Origin: Chiridota heheva | Taxonomy: Eukaryota; Echinodermata; Holothuroidea; Apodida; Chiridotidae | Length of the DNA: 64,000 bases | Assembly: GCA_020152595.1 (NCBI GenBank) | Contig: JAIGNY010001685.1 | Location: 5,001 to 69,000 of the forward strand | Direction of reading: 5' to 3' | Shown here: positions 1 through 12,390 of the stretch, one piece after another | How the letters are laid out: each line of letters starts with the position of its first letter | How positions within the stretch are numbered: the stretch's first letter is position 1 | Program-made: the position numbers and the translations under genes | Notes under the pieces: model-generated | Databases searched by the model: none | Told to the model about the DNA's origin: nothing | What the model saw: only the letters and a program-made list of their open reading frames with translations

Positions 1-310
1 ATGAAATGGTGTGTAAACTCAAGTGTTTAAAACATATCAACATATATTAATTTGCCATAAACTTCTAAAAAGTATTCCTTTAAATTTGCATGCACATTTA
101 TGAGAGAGGAATTAGAACATAATTTTGGAGGTAACCAAATTACAAAAGAAAAAGTAAAAGCTTTCACATCACAATTTTGATTTAGATTTACTGCAATAGT
201 CACCTGTAGAAATTTAACTTTAACAACTGACAATCAACTTTACAAAATTCCTGGGAGTTTCCTTGTGAGACATCTTCTGTGGATGACTACACTGCCATAA
301 GTGTCATAAG
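1..310. repeat. Diverged direct repeat, copy A
   Basis: This stretch aligns by eye, with scattered substitutions and small indels, to 2776-3080 in the same orientation. Shared landmarks are gtgtttaaaaca near the start, gacatcacaattttgattt in the middle, and catcttctgtggat plus actgccataagt at the end. The divergence, roughly a quarter of positions by eye, argues for an old duplication or two old insertions of one dispersed repeat. No terminal TG...CA was recognised, so I do not call these LTRs. Confidence 0.6.
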
Positions 311-338
311 TGAATTCACTTAATTGGTGATACGTTAT

Positions 339-866
339 ATCCGGGAGACGGCGTCATTTTCTGGTGTGAAAACAAATCTTCGCGCGATACACGTGGGCAA
401 GTCCGTAGTGAAATATTCACTTCGTCGGAAATGTGATCTGAGGTCATCAAATTCACTTGGTCGAAAATGTGACTAGAGGTCATTCAGACCGCAAAGCAAT
501 CGCGCGCATTCACCCCGCATTGGAGTGAAAACAAAGCGATCAGCTGTGTTTGTTTACATGCCATACGTACCGCACACATTAAACGCATACGGACTTGCCC
601 ACGTGTATCGCGCGAAGATTTGCTTTCATTCCAGTAAATGACGTCATCTCCCGGATGTGACGTGGCACTGGCCAAGTGAATTTACTTGGTCGGAAATATG
701 ACCTGAGCAATAGCAACCGCGCGCATTCACCCCGAATTGAAGTGAAAACCAAAGCGATTAGCTGTGTTTGTTTACATGCCACACAAACCGCACACGTGTA
801 TCGCACAAAGTTTGGTTTTCACTCCAAAAAATGACGTCTTCTCCCGGATGTGACGTACAGACGAAG
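339..866. repeat. Foldback element with nested direct duplication
   Basis: The arm at about 340-411, with cttcgcgcgatacacgtggg, recurs as its reverse complement at about 589-662, so the two can fold back on each other. The right half is then repeated directly: cgcgcgcattcacccc, agctgtgtttgtttacatgcc and tctcccggatgtgacgt occur around 496-662 and again around 715-855. Arms are GC-rich relative to the flanks and carry CRE-like tgacgtca and E-box cacgtg words. No protein is encoded. It is probably a non-autonomous foldback transposon; a palindromic promoter region is an alternative. Confidence 0.65.
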
Positions 867-1063
867 TGAATAGGCGCAGGCTAGGTCTAATCATTCACAC
901 TCTATGGCATGGCGCATGTCTGGCAAAACTGTAATGAGAGTCGTAGCCTACTGTAGGTTACGTCGACTCCGACCACGAGAATTTTCTAGCTGACACTGAC
1001 AGATCTGTAAATGTTAATGCAAGACCAAGAGATAGTTAAAGAATAAGCACTACAATGGTGAGT
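867..1063 (+). other. Candidate first exon: ATG abutting a splice donor
   Basis: At 1055-1063 the sequence reads ATG directly followed by GTGAGT, a strong splice-donor consensus. Some animal genes have a first exon that ends at or near the start codon. The preceding 190 bases are open, non-repetitive and follow the CRE/E-box-rich foldback. No second exon could be identified downstream, so this may be chance. Confidence 0.15.
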
Positions 1064-2775
1064 TTCCATGTTTAAGAAGAACTTTCATTTAAACTTTAGT
1101 TAAGACACATGCCTAGTTAAGAAGCCTAGCTTACTATGCTATTACTAGTTTAGCCTAACAAAATATGCTATAGGGAAATGTAAAAATAGTTTAAACATGG
1201 AGGTACAACTTTAGAGTGGTACCTCCATGGTTCAAAATCATATTTATAATATCAATTAGTGAATTACACCTACTATCAGAAAGCGTGACGTCATTCGCCC
1301 TATACTACGTATAGGCCGAGAGTCGAAACAAAATCGTGATACCTTTTTTTAATTTTAAGTCACCCACCCATGTTGGTTTCAAGTGAGGGCAGTAGAGAGT
1401 CAAGCATTTCAAAAATAAAACATTACAAAAAAATGTGTAAATCAAATATTCTAGGACAATTGTTGATTTAAATGTTTTTTATACACGATTTAATTTTATC
1501 ATTACTTTTTGTGCACTTTTAATTCAATAAACCAATAATTTTATAAGTCATTAATATAACAACTTTGATTTTGACGTCATCCATGGATCAAGTGCGAATT
1601 TTTTTTGACAAACCATGCACAGGTAAAGTGCAGGTGGTATGGTACGATGCTAATGCGTTTATTACTCATAGTTTTACGTCTGAACATGACAGATTAAAAG
1701 GTTAAAGCATTTTAAAGGAATTAATGCCTAACCTTATCGAAGCCGTTATGCATTACGCCCAGACCCTATCCTAGTTGGAGAAGGTCGGCCAACACCGTAG
1801 GCCTATTTAACGAATAACATTAGCGATGGGCCGGCCCTAGCCACCTGTACACCCCCGGTTCTGTAGTAATTGCAGTCTGCCTGTTTTTATTTTATAAAGG
1901 CTAAGCGTACGCAGTCAGATATCTGTGATCCTAGAGATTTAGAATGTAATATTAACTAAGGTGGATCTAGGCCTAGTTATTAAAGCCTAGTTTAGGCTCA
2001 GGATTATCGGGTAGTATGAAAAAGGCTGAAGAATTCAAGTTACCAACTTAACCTATTCAAATTCAGACCTAGCTGTTAGGTCCTACAAAAAGGCTACATT
2101 CTTGCTAGTTATGGATTCGAATCATTTACCATCATTTGGCCGTAATTCATTTTAACCCGTTTCTGTATGCTGACATTGTAAGATTGTTGTTGTTTACTGG
2201 TCTGCGGCCTCACGAACGCCACCAGTAATGTCAAAAAATGTATTGCGGGATATGACTAATAGCTACATTCTTGCAAGACTACATGCAAGTTAGAACTTGA
2301 CTCACATTAACAAGAATTTAGGTTATAACTTTTTTCAAACTAGCTGTCCAAACCTACTTAATTCGCCTGGTGATTTGTTGGGTATACTGCTTGAATTTAA
2401 ACAAAACTTGGCAAAGAATTCATGGATACTGGAAATGAAATAACCCTTAATTGGATATTTGTGAAGGGAACATTATTTTACCAAACATAAGGTGAAGGCT
2501 AATAACTCACACACTAGCTCTATGAGATGCAATCATTGTTACAGTTGGGCTCATTTTGTCAGGAAAGCTATTAAATCTTATTATCAGTTTATGTGGTTCA
2601 ACCCAATGAATAGGTAGTTTGCCATGCCCATCTCAAACCTGTGAACTTTCTGGTGTTGACGAGGAACACATTAAACAGTTAAATAATTTAATTGTGTGTA
2701 GGGTAAAAAAAGTATAATTTGTACATAATACAGGAAATATACATCAATTGACTTAAATAACTGGTACATATTAGA
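1064..2775. other. No recognisable gene
   Basis: AT-rich sequence with several taggccta words. A small perfect hairpin is present at 1196-1229, with 11-bp arms catggaggtac and a 12-nt loop. I see no conserved coding segment on either strand. Confidence 0.5.
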
Positions 2776-3080
2776 TGAAATGGTTAGTAATTTCAGGTGT
2801 TTAAAACAGATCAACACATATTATTCTGTTATTAACTTCTAAAAATCATTTCTATAAATTATCATGTACATTTATGATAGAGGAATTGGGACTTCATTGT
2901 GCAGGTAACAAATTTACAAAACAATAAGTAACAAGCTTTGACATCACAATTTTGATTTTCTGCAATGATCACTTGTATAAATTTAACTTTAACCCCTGGT
3001 AGGCCTAATCAACTTTACAAACATTCCTGACGGTTTTCTTATGAAACATCTTCTGTGGATAAACATACTGCCATAAGTCC
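2776..3080. repeat. Diverged direct repeat, copy B
   Basis: Second copy of the repeat at 1-310, in the same orientation and colinear throughout, with an insertion around the word cccctggtaggcc. The two copies bracket about 2.5 kb that includes the foldback element. Confidence 0.6.
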
Positions 3081-5500
3081 TCCACTTATCACTACAGTGA
3101 TAGCTGAAATCAGCAAACTTTGTGAAGTGATGTTGATGTAGGTATAAATAACCACAGTATGTTATTATTTCACAATATGAGTTTTTAAGGAAGAAACAAA
3201 TCAACAAAATTTGAGGTTGTTCCTATGCAGTCTAACAACTATAGATCCCCATGGTTGTAAAGTGTGGCCTATATTCAACTAAGTTAAGCCTAGTAAAAGA
3301 CATGTTGAAGTGTTATTTTTCATGTCTGTTTACTGCAAATAAAACCTGGTCTGCTGGTTTTGATGATAAATTGTCACTTGGGGTTTGTGTCTTTTTTTGG
3401 CTAGGCAGGCAATTTCTTATTTATCAAAAGGGTACACTAAAATAACCATTTCATTTACTGATAACCTAATAATAGTACATTCCACTGCCAAGAAAATTCA
3501 TTATACATGTGCCTGGAGTCAGAAAACATTTGGGCAGGGTATTGTGTACTACAAAATGATATACAGGTATTGAGCTCACTAATATCTGGTACAAAATTAA
3601 TTTACATTGCAAAAAATATTTGTACTCTAGTACAAGTCAATGATTTTTAACAATCTTTCAACATAAAAGTTGGAATACTATTGCTTTGTAATAATTTGTT
3701 CATTGGATACCAAAGTAAAAACAAAAGAGAGTAGAACTAAAGATTGCATAGCAAAGAGAAGAGAAATTGCAGAGCAAAGAGAAGAGAAATTGCATAGCAA
3801 AGAGAAGAGAAATTGCATGTGGCAAAATTTTCAAGTGGAGCATTTTTATCTTCCCAACTCGAGAGCTTGAGAAACTTTTGCAAACAAATTGAAAGCAACT
3901 TTAATAAGTAATACACATAAAATTAAAAATGCAGGCTGCAATACAACATATATGCCTATTCCAAAGAGTTTTATGATTATTTTTTAAGTTAAACTTTATG
4001 AATTTAGGGCCTGCAATTGTTGGTAAATGATGTTGAATAGAAAAATGTGAATGAAACTGAAAACTTAATAGTTTATCAAAATAGAAATAGAATTAATAAG
4101 TGAGCAATTTGATCCACTGTATCTCTACCTATCTGAACAAGTTGGCACTTAACTTACTTTTACTTTGTTTTATACACACCTATCTGCCAGTTGGTCAGTC
4201 TGTTTAGACTTTGTTTGATGGGTGTTTTTGTTGATAGCCAACTATAAAACTAATTATACCTATATTGATCTCATGCCCACCCCACACTAGCTAACAATTG
4301 TAATACTGCGTCTCAAGCATGGCCTTTTTATCATGACAGATATTTACTGATATTCTCTTTAAGCTAACGCTTTCTTTCTTTGTTAATGACTGCTGACGTT
4401 TATTGATAAACATAGGCCCTATTGTACAATGTATTCTAATCCAGTAAAAATGATAAGTGTACACATAACAAATGTCCTATAGTAAATGCGTGTGTACAGG
4501 AGTATGTGACTAATAATTAACCCCACCCCAATCTACTATAACAAGTTTAAATGATCTGGAGAACATCTTTCTTGCGTCTGTGGAAAATGGAGATGATCCC
4601 TCAATAACAAAACAGCAAAAGTAAACAACAAATTGCACCGTAATAAAAAGTAATATCATAAGCTGGACATGGGTATCTTGTTACAAATTCTAATTAACAA
4701 ATTGATGAGAAACTTGAGGGCTTGAAGCTTTTTCAAGTCAAGAAAATGGTAACATACAAAGCCCTAACGTTATGCTACCAAATTGCAAGTGGTTTCACAC
4801 AATGTAGGCCTAAGTTACACTAACGTTACTGTAGCCTGGCTAGGCCACACAATGACCTATGATTACCCCGGTGACGCTTTTTGAAAGCAATCAATCGCTA
4901 CATACATGTCTGAATAAAGTAAGATTTAATAAGCAACTTATTCTTGTTCCTAAATAAAACTGAAATTATTGCCCCTATTTGTCAGCGTTTACATCAGTCA
5001 GTTAAGGTTAAACTAACACTGTACATACGGCGTTAGCTAGCTTCAGACTGTTCAACAACAACTGGCACAATTAAGATAGCACATTATTTTAGGTTTACCG
5101 AAATTGTTAAAGACATCTACTAGTTTTAATCATTTATCCCTTATCAGAAAGGTTGTTCGCGTAGTATTTTTCTTAAAATATACTTATAAGTTAGGCCTAA
5201 GTTAATAGGTGCGATACATGCCTGTCTACAATCTAACGCTGCGCTAAACACGACGTACTGTAAAAAGAAATAGTTGGTTTTGCGTTCTGTTAGAAATAAA
5301 ATGAACGTTTATCTTGGTTAGAAAGACAAGCTATGATTAAACTAATATAAATATAATTAATTTTTGAAGGTAAAGAATTTAAATTTTTATTTTTTAGGTT
5401 AAATTTGCAGTTTGCCTATTTATTATTGACTCCAACTTTCAATGTACCGACATATCTGCTGCCCTCTCTTGGAACCAGTATTGGTGGAGGACGAACCAAA
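3081..5500. other. No recognisable gene; one short tandem repeat
   Basis: Open frames here are short and have no recognisable motifs. A roughly 24-bp unit, agcaaagagaagagaaattg, is repeated three times at about 3747-3820. The rest is AT-rich intergenic or intronic sequence. Confidence 0.5.
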
Positions 5501-5511
5501 AAGTATGTATC

Positions 5512-5672
5512 AAGTTAGTGTAGCGGTTATCATATATGTCTACAGACCATACCATGTACCACGAGGCCCTGGGTTCAAGCCTGGGTTGGGTAGACATGCC
5601 AGTCAGTGCACCACAACTGGTTATCAAAGGCCGTGGACATTGACTTGGTTGTCGATGTTATGTCTGTTTACA
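5512..5672 (+). mobile_element. tRNA-derived SINE, 3'-truncated copy
   Basis: The 5' part resembles a tRNA gene: an A-box-like tgtagcggttatca, then a B-box-like ggttcaagcc at internal-promoter spacing. It is followed by the family body ggttatcaaaggccgtgg and ttgacttggttg. It matches the copies near 41.2 kb and 43.7 kb but stops after tatgtctgt, where those continue for about 100 bp. An extra accatacc-type insertion sits in the tRNA-like loop. Pol III promoter function is inferred from the boxes only. Confidence 0.8.
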
Positions 5673-6960
5673 CAAATAATACCAAACTTTAAACTTGAAA
5701 ATTTCTTGTAACGGAATAAGATTTTTAAATGCTTTCTTCACCTAGTTAGTTTCTTTTGAAGTCCTCTTTCATATAAGATGGACTTGCTTGACCCCTTTAC
5801 GATTCGTATGTGGTCAAAAAAAGGAATTTTCATATATGGTTCAAAAGTCGCGGTAAAAGGTGACCTACCTTGTTATATATATATATATATGCAATAAGTA
5901 TATGTTGCCATAATGCTAGGAACCTTGTGCACTAGCCCTAGAAAAAATTAGGTACATTTTGGCCAAAAATTTACCCATTTGTAAATGAAGATGTTACTAG
6001 AAGACTGCAAATAAAGACATAGGCCTAGACCTAGAAAGTCTAAACTTTAAGAAACATTACATGTATTTGTTTCAGCAGAATTTAATGTGTAGAAAAATAC
6101 TATTAAACAAAAGGGCACTAAAACAGCACACAAAAGTTGTTGCGGCTAATGTCAATGGGAAGCTAAATTTCTAAAGTCTGTATGGGTCGTAGGCCTAGTT
6201 GACTGTGTGGACCGATAAGAGAAATGGAGGCTTGAAACACAGTACACCGAAGTTGACTAGGTCTAATAGCCTAGTCTACATGTATATTATCACTGTATAT
6301 TATCGCTGATGACCGCCATCCTCTTTGTTGATTTCCTCCGAATATGGAGAACACTCATACAATTTTTATCGTGGGTGGTGGCCCGAAACGGATTTCAAAG
6401 CAATAGCATGGTGGGCCCAAAGTTCGTGCACCTAAGGAAATAAATTGTATTTTTTTTTTGTAAAAAATAATTGATTTCGTTGTCAGCAAATATAAATAAA
6501 TTCTTTGATTTCTCCTCATTTTATCCATAATAAATTCACAGAAGCTTGATATTTCACTTATCAAGATATTCATCAAAGATGAATATTTTTGTTTCGGCAA
6601 AATCACGAATATCCCAAAATTAGTGCACCAATGATAAACCTATGCAACTTGTAGCAGCTGTACCAGTAAAGTTTGAGAAAGGCTTGAAAGAAAATACGGG
6701 AAGAAAGCATTTGAAAATATTCATTTCCAAAGTACGTACATTCATTGAAAATATGGCCAGCACCACTAAACTCTAGTGAGCCACCATGTCAATAAAGTGC
6801 AATGGGCCATTATGCAACGAATATGAAACATCACCAAAACAACAACCTTTTACTTCCAATGGCTATCAACTTATTTCCTTAACTTGTAAACATGAAAAAT
6901 TAGTCCTTATTAAGGAGACGATCCAGAATCATATAATGATATCACTATGTAAAACTTATA
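5673..6960. other. No recognisable gene; short TA microsatellite
   Basis: A (TA)n run lies at about 5873-5890. Otherwise this is AT-rich sequence with short meaningless frames. Confidence 0.5.
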
Positions 6961-7159
6961 CACTTGTCAGTTGTATGACTCACCCCTACTATCCCTAGCA
7001 ATGTCAGTCAGGTGAATCATTGGCATATGAAATAGTGACTCACATGTCAGTCACCCAAGTGACTGAGGGGTACGTCAATGTACATGTTTTGTCCACCCAC
7101 TTTGGTGGCAATGACTCACCTTGTCCGGGGGTGTAGGTGAGTCACACAATTGATGAGTG
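6961..7159. mobile_element. Palindromic MITE, short copy
   Basis: It starts cacttgtcagttgtatgact and ends in a near inverted copy, gtgagtcacacaattgatga. It is homologous to the longer element at 28604-28919, in opposite orientation, sharing gactcacccctac, gtggacaaaacatgtacatt and atgaaatagtgactcacatg (or complements). Compared with that copy, about 120 bp of the middle is missing. It encodes no protein, so mobility would depend on a transposase elsewhere. No clear target duplication flanks this copy. Confidence 0.7.
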
Positions 7160-8330
7160 CATTATTGCTAGAAATGTGTCAAAAACATTATTTTCTCGAA
7201 GTTTAGGCTCCGTGGTCTTTTCCAGTGAAATTCCTGCGCAGAACTTAATTTTCTATGCCAAGTATTGTTATGCATATCATGCGAATATACACAAGTTACA
7301 GAAAGAGCAGCATGGGCGAGAAAATTTCACGGGTGTTTTTCACGGTCGTAGATAAAGTGCAGGAATTGGACTGTTTGAGCATTGCAATTCCAACGCATAT
7401 AGCGCCATATGGGTATGTATGCAGCACGAAGGTAAGATATTTAGAATATTGCACAAGCTAATTTATAGGCGTAATACATTTTATTTAGGGAATAATTGCA
7501 AATTTATTGAAGTAAAAGTTTGTTGTTTCGGTGATGTTACATATCTGTTGCTTAATGGCCCATAGAACTGTATTAACATGGTGGCTCAATAGCTTTGCAC
7601 TGGATATGTTTTATAAAGCATCCTTGCTTTTACAATGTAGCCTTGTCGGTACTTTATTGAGGCAAAGGGTGGAGTTTGTGGATCTATAACTTCGCTTGTA
7701 CAAATTAAAATATGGGTTTCTCTTTTAAGTATATAAATATACTTTTGTAAAGTCTTTACACAATTGTATTCTAACCTTTCTACCTCTGGAATGATCTAAC
7801 CTCTCAGGCACAATTTGATCCTCGCTGTCGTGGCGCTGTTAAGCCCTCATCAAACAAACACAATTGTCCAGTACAGAGATAAATTTAATGTTTTTGTTTG
7901 AATTTCCAACTTTACAGCATTTGATAAGTTCTAAAAATCCTCAGTGGGAAGAGTATGCAGCCCTATAGCTGATAAACTTAAAGACAATCAACGATGAAAA
8001 ATGCCGACAAGCTATACTGGTGTCTCATATGGTGCCGATTTATATTGCAGGTTATACTTCCTTAGATTTATATCGAAAAGCATCAGAGCATGATATATCA
8101 CAATATTTTTTTCTCTGTTCATTTTTTTTTATTTGTAAAAGTTGGGATATTATTAATCATATTTTATATATGTGCATCAGAATTCCAGTTTTGAAATTGG
8201 AATTTTTAAATTATTGAACTTTTTTAGGAGTATAGTAAAGATAAAGTTTCTTCATACATCCATGCATACCTAATATTTCAAATATCTTTATTAAGCAAGT
8301 CTGTATCGCTTGGTCGTCTTATAATTATCA
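7160..8330. other. No recognisable gene
   Basis: AT-rich sequence. Open frames are short and lack recognisable motifs or convincing splice contexts. Confidence 0.5.
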
Positions 8331-9225
8331 TACCCTGAATAGAGGGTTTGAAAACGAAATCATTTTGAATAAGTCTTTTGTTAAAATTGATAAGAAACTT
8401 GTATTTGACCAACTCCTCTTTCAGAGTGGCGCCTATCATGTTCACGATTTTTATGATGTCGATGGTTCCCCAAAGGAATATCATACTTTCATTAAAGATT
8501 TTAATTTACACTCATTACCATTCACTCTTTATTTTGGTATTATTTCATCACTTTCGGTATCCTAGAAATCTCACATGCGTGAGCAAGCTGGTATTGTAAT
8601 AACTATTCTTAATACGAATGAACTCCAATTATCTCTTTTCAATGCTAAAGTCACTCTTAACAGAGCCGTTTATTCATCTATTGTGAATGTACATACTAAG
8701 ACTCCCACTTGTGTTAACAAATGGAGCGAAGAGTTCTCTTATAATTTGGATTGGGATAGAATATTTTTGTTACCACATAGGGCGGTCTCCAACTCTAGAC
8801 TTCGTTACTTTCAGTTTAGTTTCATTCATTGTGTTCTTACTTGCAATAATTTTTTACACAAAATTGGTATGCTAGATTCCCCACTTTGTACTTTTTGTAA
8901 TTCTTGTAATGAAAGTATCTCTCATTTATTTGGGGATTGCCCCATTATTGCCAACTTTTGTAGGGATGCTCTGCATCTCTTCATCAACTCCCTTGTAAAT
9001 TTAGACAAGGGTCTTGTTTTCTTCGGTTACCTCGACTATTTCAGATCCCCTATCAATTTTTTCGTTATCAATGCTAAGTATTATATCTATACATGTAGAG
9101 CTAGGAAGTCCCAACCTTAAGTCAATCACTTTCATAACATTTTATCTTTCAACTTTAAAGTTTACAAACATTTGAATAAGACCAAGGCAGGTGTAGATAG
9201 TTTCTTGAAGTTCTTTAATTAAACA
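8331..9225 (+). pseudogene. Decayed Tx1/L1-like LINE, 3' end of ORF2
   Basis: Two frames carry the C-terminal part of a non-LTR retrotransposon polyprotein, downstream of the reverse transcriptase. The first (about 8336-8565) reads like the family's linker segment, with FNLHSLPFTLYFGIISSLS. The second is an open frame of 181 codons beginning near 8575 and containing a zf-RVT-like stretch: RLRYFQFSFIHCVL, LHKIGMLDSPLCTFC and ESISHLFGDCPI, which holds the Cys/His residues typical of that region. It ends near ARKSQP. The RT and endonuclease are absent and the frame breaks near 8565, so this is a 5'-truncated, inactive copy. Assignment to the Tx1 branch of L1 is from remembered family appearance. 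Confidence 0.75.
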
Positions 9226-9372
9226 TTCACCCATTGTATTCCATTCAACTTAGTATAGTAGCTAGTATAGTAGCTAGTATTGTGTCGTATAATCTCTCGT
9301 GTACGAGTACTACCATTACAGAGATCTCTTAACTGTTTAAGCAGATGCTATTGTTGACGCTCGGGATGTGCA

Positions 9373-9692
9373 TAGAATGTACATAGCATAGAAAACATTG
9401 GTATAACAATGACTGTTTTGCGAACAATGTAGCAAGATGGATGAGACAATTGTAGATGATAATGTAGATATAAGTAGAATGTAAATAGCAGAAAAAACTT
9501 TGTAAAAACAATGATTGTAAATATTAGCAACAGAAAGTGTTTGTGAACTATGTATAAATATGCAGAAAGAAGGATGGACCAATTGTAGATGACGATGTAG
9601 ATATGTAGAGAATGTAAATAGCAGAAAAGACTTTGTAAAGACAATGATTGTAATTATTAGCAACAGAAAGTGTTTGTGAACAATGTATACAT
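9373..9692. repeat. Tandem repeat of about 105-135 bp, three copies
   Basis: Three successive imperfect copies each begin agaatgta(a/c)atagcag or close to it, at about 9373, 9476 and 9609. They share ttgtagatga(c/t)gatgtagat and agcaacagaaagtgtttgtg. Long minus-strand frames rich in Tyr, Ile and Leu run through it, but they follow the repeat and look non-coding. Confidence 0.7.
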
Positions 9693-11349
9693 TTAAAGTA
9701 AACAATGAAATAAACGGAGCAAAAAACAGCAACAAAAAAATACATCCATGCAAGATTGATTCATTATCTATTAATTAGAAAATGTTTAGTAATAAGAAGA
9801 CTTGTACATAAGGACATAGCAGAAATGTTGTTTAAATTTTAAAAGCTGGTAAATGGTAAATTCTTTTTGCCTGTACATTTATTTGAATTTTAGGTTGATT
9901 TATGCAGGTTTTTGAGGTAATGAGGAAATATTCAGACTTCACAGCCAGTAAAACTGATCATACAATTTTGATGACTGCAAAGAAATATTTCTTGTTTGTT
10001 TGCTATATAGATTGACTCGTTTGGACTGAAATGAACTTTCTTCGAACCGGTCGATATAATTTAACTCACAAGGGCCATTCTCCAACAGGAGGCTGTTACA
10101 TACTGTATGTGACAATTTGTGAAATGGGTCTAGCAAATCTCTGGGAGACCAACGTAGTCTGCTAGGGCCATTCTCCAGCCCGTTACATGTGTGACATACT
10201 GTGGAATGGCCAATTTGCTGGAATTTACTCTATTTACTCATGCTTAGGGAGGAGTTTTGCTTTAGTGCTTAAGAGGATTTCTTAAATGTGTTTACTCACA
10301 GAGGTGAGGGACATATAACAATCAAATTATATAATGCATTTACCATCGATTCTGGGAGGCATATCGGCGCCGTTTAGCAGCACAAGAAAGGGGTGCCGAA
10401 CAAAAGACGCACTTAACACAGTAAGTGCATTAAAAAGTTGCGCTAATCGCGATAACCGTGGGGTAATTTGAACCTTTGCTGAATGTACAGCAGCTAAAGC
10501 ATCAAAGATTTCATATACCACTATGGGTTAAAAACTTAGGCAAAAATATTGCCAATTACTAACATGTGTTAAAAGGCTTTTAAATCCATTAAAAACCATG
10601 AAAACAAAATGCAAATTATATTAATATTCATGATATATCTGTGACATATTAGTGCTACATTCCCACATTTTCCCCATCATGTCAACCCATCGATTTTCAA
10701 TCCTTCGTCACACTACTTTGAACGACATCTAATTTTTGCAAATTGGATTTTAATGTTAAGCACACCCCTACTTCTGCAATCTCTGCAAATGTGAAAAGAA
10801 AACAGAAATAATTTGAGCTGTGCCACCTCTCATACACCACACACATTGCATGTATTGAATATTCTTCAAAGTTTGATAAATAGCAACTTAAAGACTAAAA
10901 GTCATTTTTTTTTTTTTAGACGGCAGTGATTTAGAACTAAAAGCTTTCAGGTGGCCAGTATTTTAATATATCTTTAGAAATACATTACGTTTAAAGTTGC
11001 ATTTTTTCCAACAAGAATGCTCTTTGGACAGTAAAGATAGTTTACCATATATTAAGCAAAGCCTAAACAAACAAAAACTTTCATTGAATTATCAAATTTA
11101 GATCTCGAGGTCGCCCATGTTGCACATACTTGGACCACTGCAGCTGATCAATGACACAAGACTGGAGAAGCAAAGCCTACCAGAATCCATGGACAGCCGG
11201 GTGGAGTGGGGGAAATCAATCAACGTCAACGATGTCGGAGTTCGTTCGACCTGATGATGATGTCATAATTAAAGGTATAAGGCTGTGTAGAGGCCATCAT
11301 AGTAGCAAAATTTTTATCAGAATCTGTTTCTAACATAGATAACATTTTT
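9693..11349. other. No recognisable gene
   Basis: A minus-strand frame at 10327-10521 (64 codons) has a coding-like hydrophobic composition but matches nothing I recognise. The segment 11141-11274 lies between an acceptor-like ccactgcag and a donor-like aaaggtataag and could be a small exon. Neither has enough support to call. Confidence 0.4.
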
Positions 11350-11720
11350 AAATCCCATGGATCAATTTGCATATTAGATGCAAATTTTATGGTGTATTAC
11401 AGGGTGAGCATGTTTTGTTTTTTTTACATTTGTTTTTTAAATGTGTTTCATAATTCTTTGAAGTGGTGCAACAAATTCTGACTCAAAGATTTTGATGTCT
11501 TTTCCCACACCCTTTTCCACACCCTTTTCCACACCCCAATCAAATTCTAGTTGGAATATACTTTCCCAAAGATGTAGAAAAGATATTAAAAGAAGTTCAT
11601 AAAGATTGTGAGCTGTTCTGCCAGGCCCCAGTCATACATCATAAATTTTGCATGAATTAAAAATTGATACTTAATTGGTAATGAGGTCAGCTTTCTGTAC
11701 AGTCCAGTGGTTGCCAGCTA
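11350..11720. repeat. Dispersed repeat, copy 1, with 14-bp tandem insert
   Basis: The ends of this segment match 21600-21745: tgcaaattttatggtgtattacagg and, further on, cagtcatacatcataaatttt followed by a diverged common stretch. Between the shared parts is a three-copy tandem of ttttccacaccc-like units at about 11505-11545. This is probably an old transposon fragment of unknown type. Confidence 0.5.
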
Positions 11721-12189
11721 TGAAAGGGGTAAAGTCACTTTATTGTATAAGCCGCGCCGATAGACGAGTCTGCAGAGCTCAGCTGTCCTATATCACACAG
11801 CAGTAGGATGATACAGAGAGCTGAAGTCCATTGTCCCTATTCATGCTCATCTTTTATATTTGAAATTAACCAGCAAAGAATATTTTACCAGGGAATGCAA
11901 TACTTTGTTTAAAAGTTTAAATTTTTACCCTTGAAAAAAGTTGAATGACCTATGCTTTATTAATATTCATGGTTACTTTCACAAGTTCAATGCCATATGC
12001 ACCAAAAAGCACCTTTGTTTAACATGCATAGACTTTCTTATGCTTACATCATACACATACTGCACACATCGTGTATTTATCTGTTTATGTTCAATTTCAA
12101 ATTTTACAAAGGCTCCAATATAAAAACAACTTCAAATTGAATTATTTGAAAAGTAGTGTGTATGCCGCATTGTGATTTATACTGAAGAT

Positions 12190-12390
12190 TTCTTGTAATG
12201 TTTCAGCTTAATTTTGACAGAAAACTAACTAGTTTTGAGAAACCTTTCAGCTTTTTGAAGATTACCTTTCAGCTTAATTTTTAGATTACTAGTTTTGTTA
12301 CTTAATTTTGACATAAGAGATTACCTTTCAGCTTAATTTTGACATAAGAGATTACAAACTAGTTTTGAGAATTCAGCTTAATTTTGGCAA
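12190..12390. repeat. Imperfect short tandem repeats
   Basis: Repeated words are cttaattttgacataagagat, ctagttttgaga and acctttcagctt, in irregular order over about 200 bp. No coding potential is seen. Confidence 0.55.

Noticed and set aside
1-3080. An LTR retrotransposon bounded by the two direct repeats
   Set aside because: The repeats are strongly diverged, no TG...CA ends, primer-binding site or gag/pol remnants were recognised, and the interior is unrelated foldback and AT-rich sequence.
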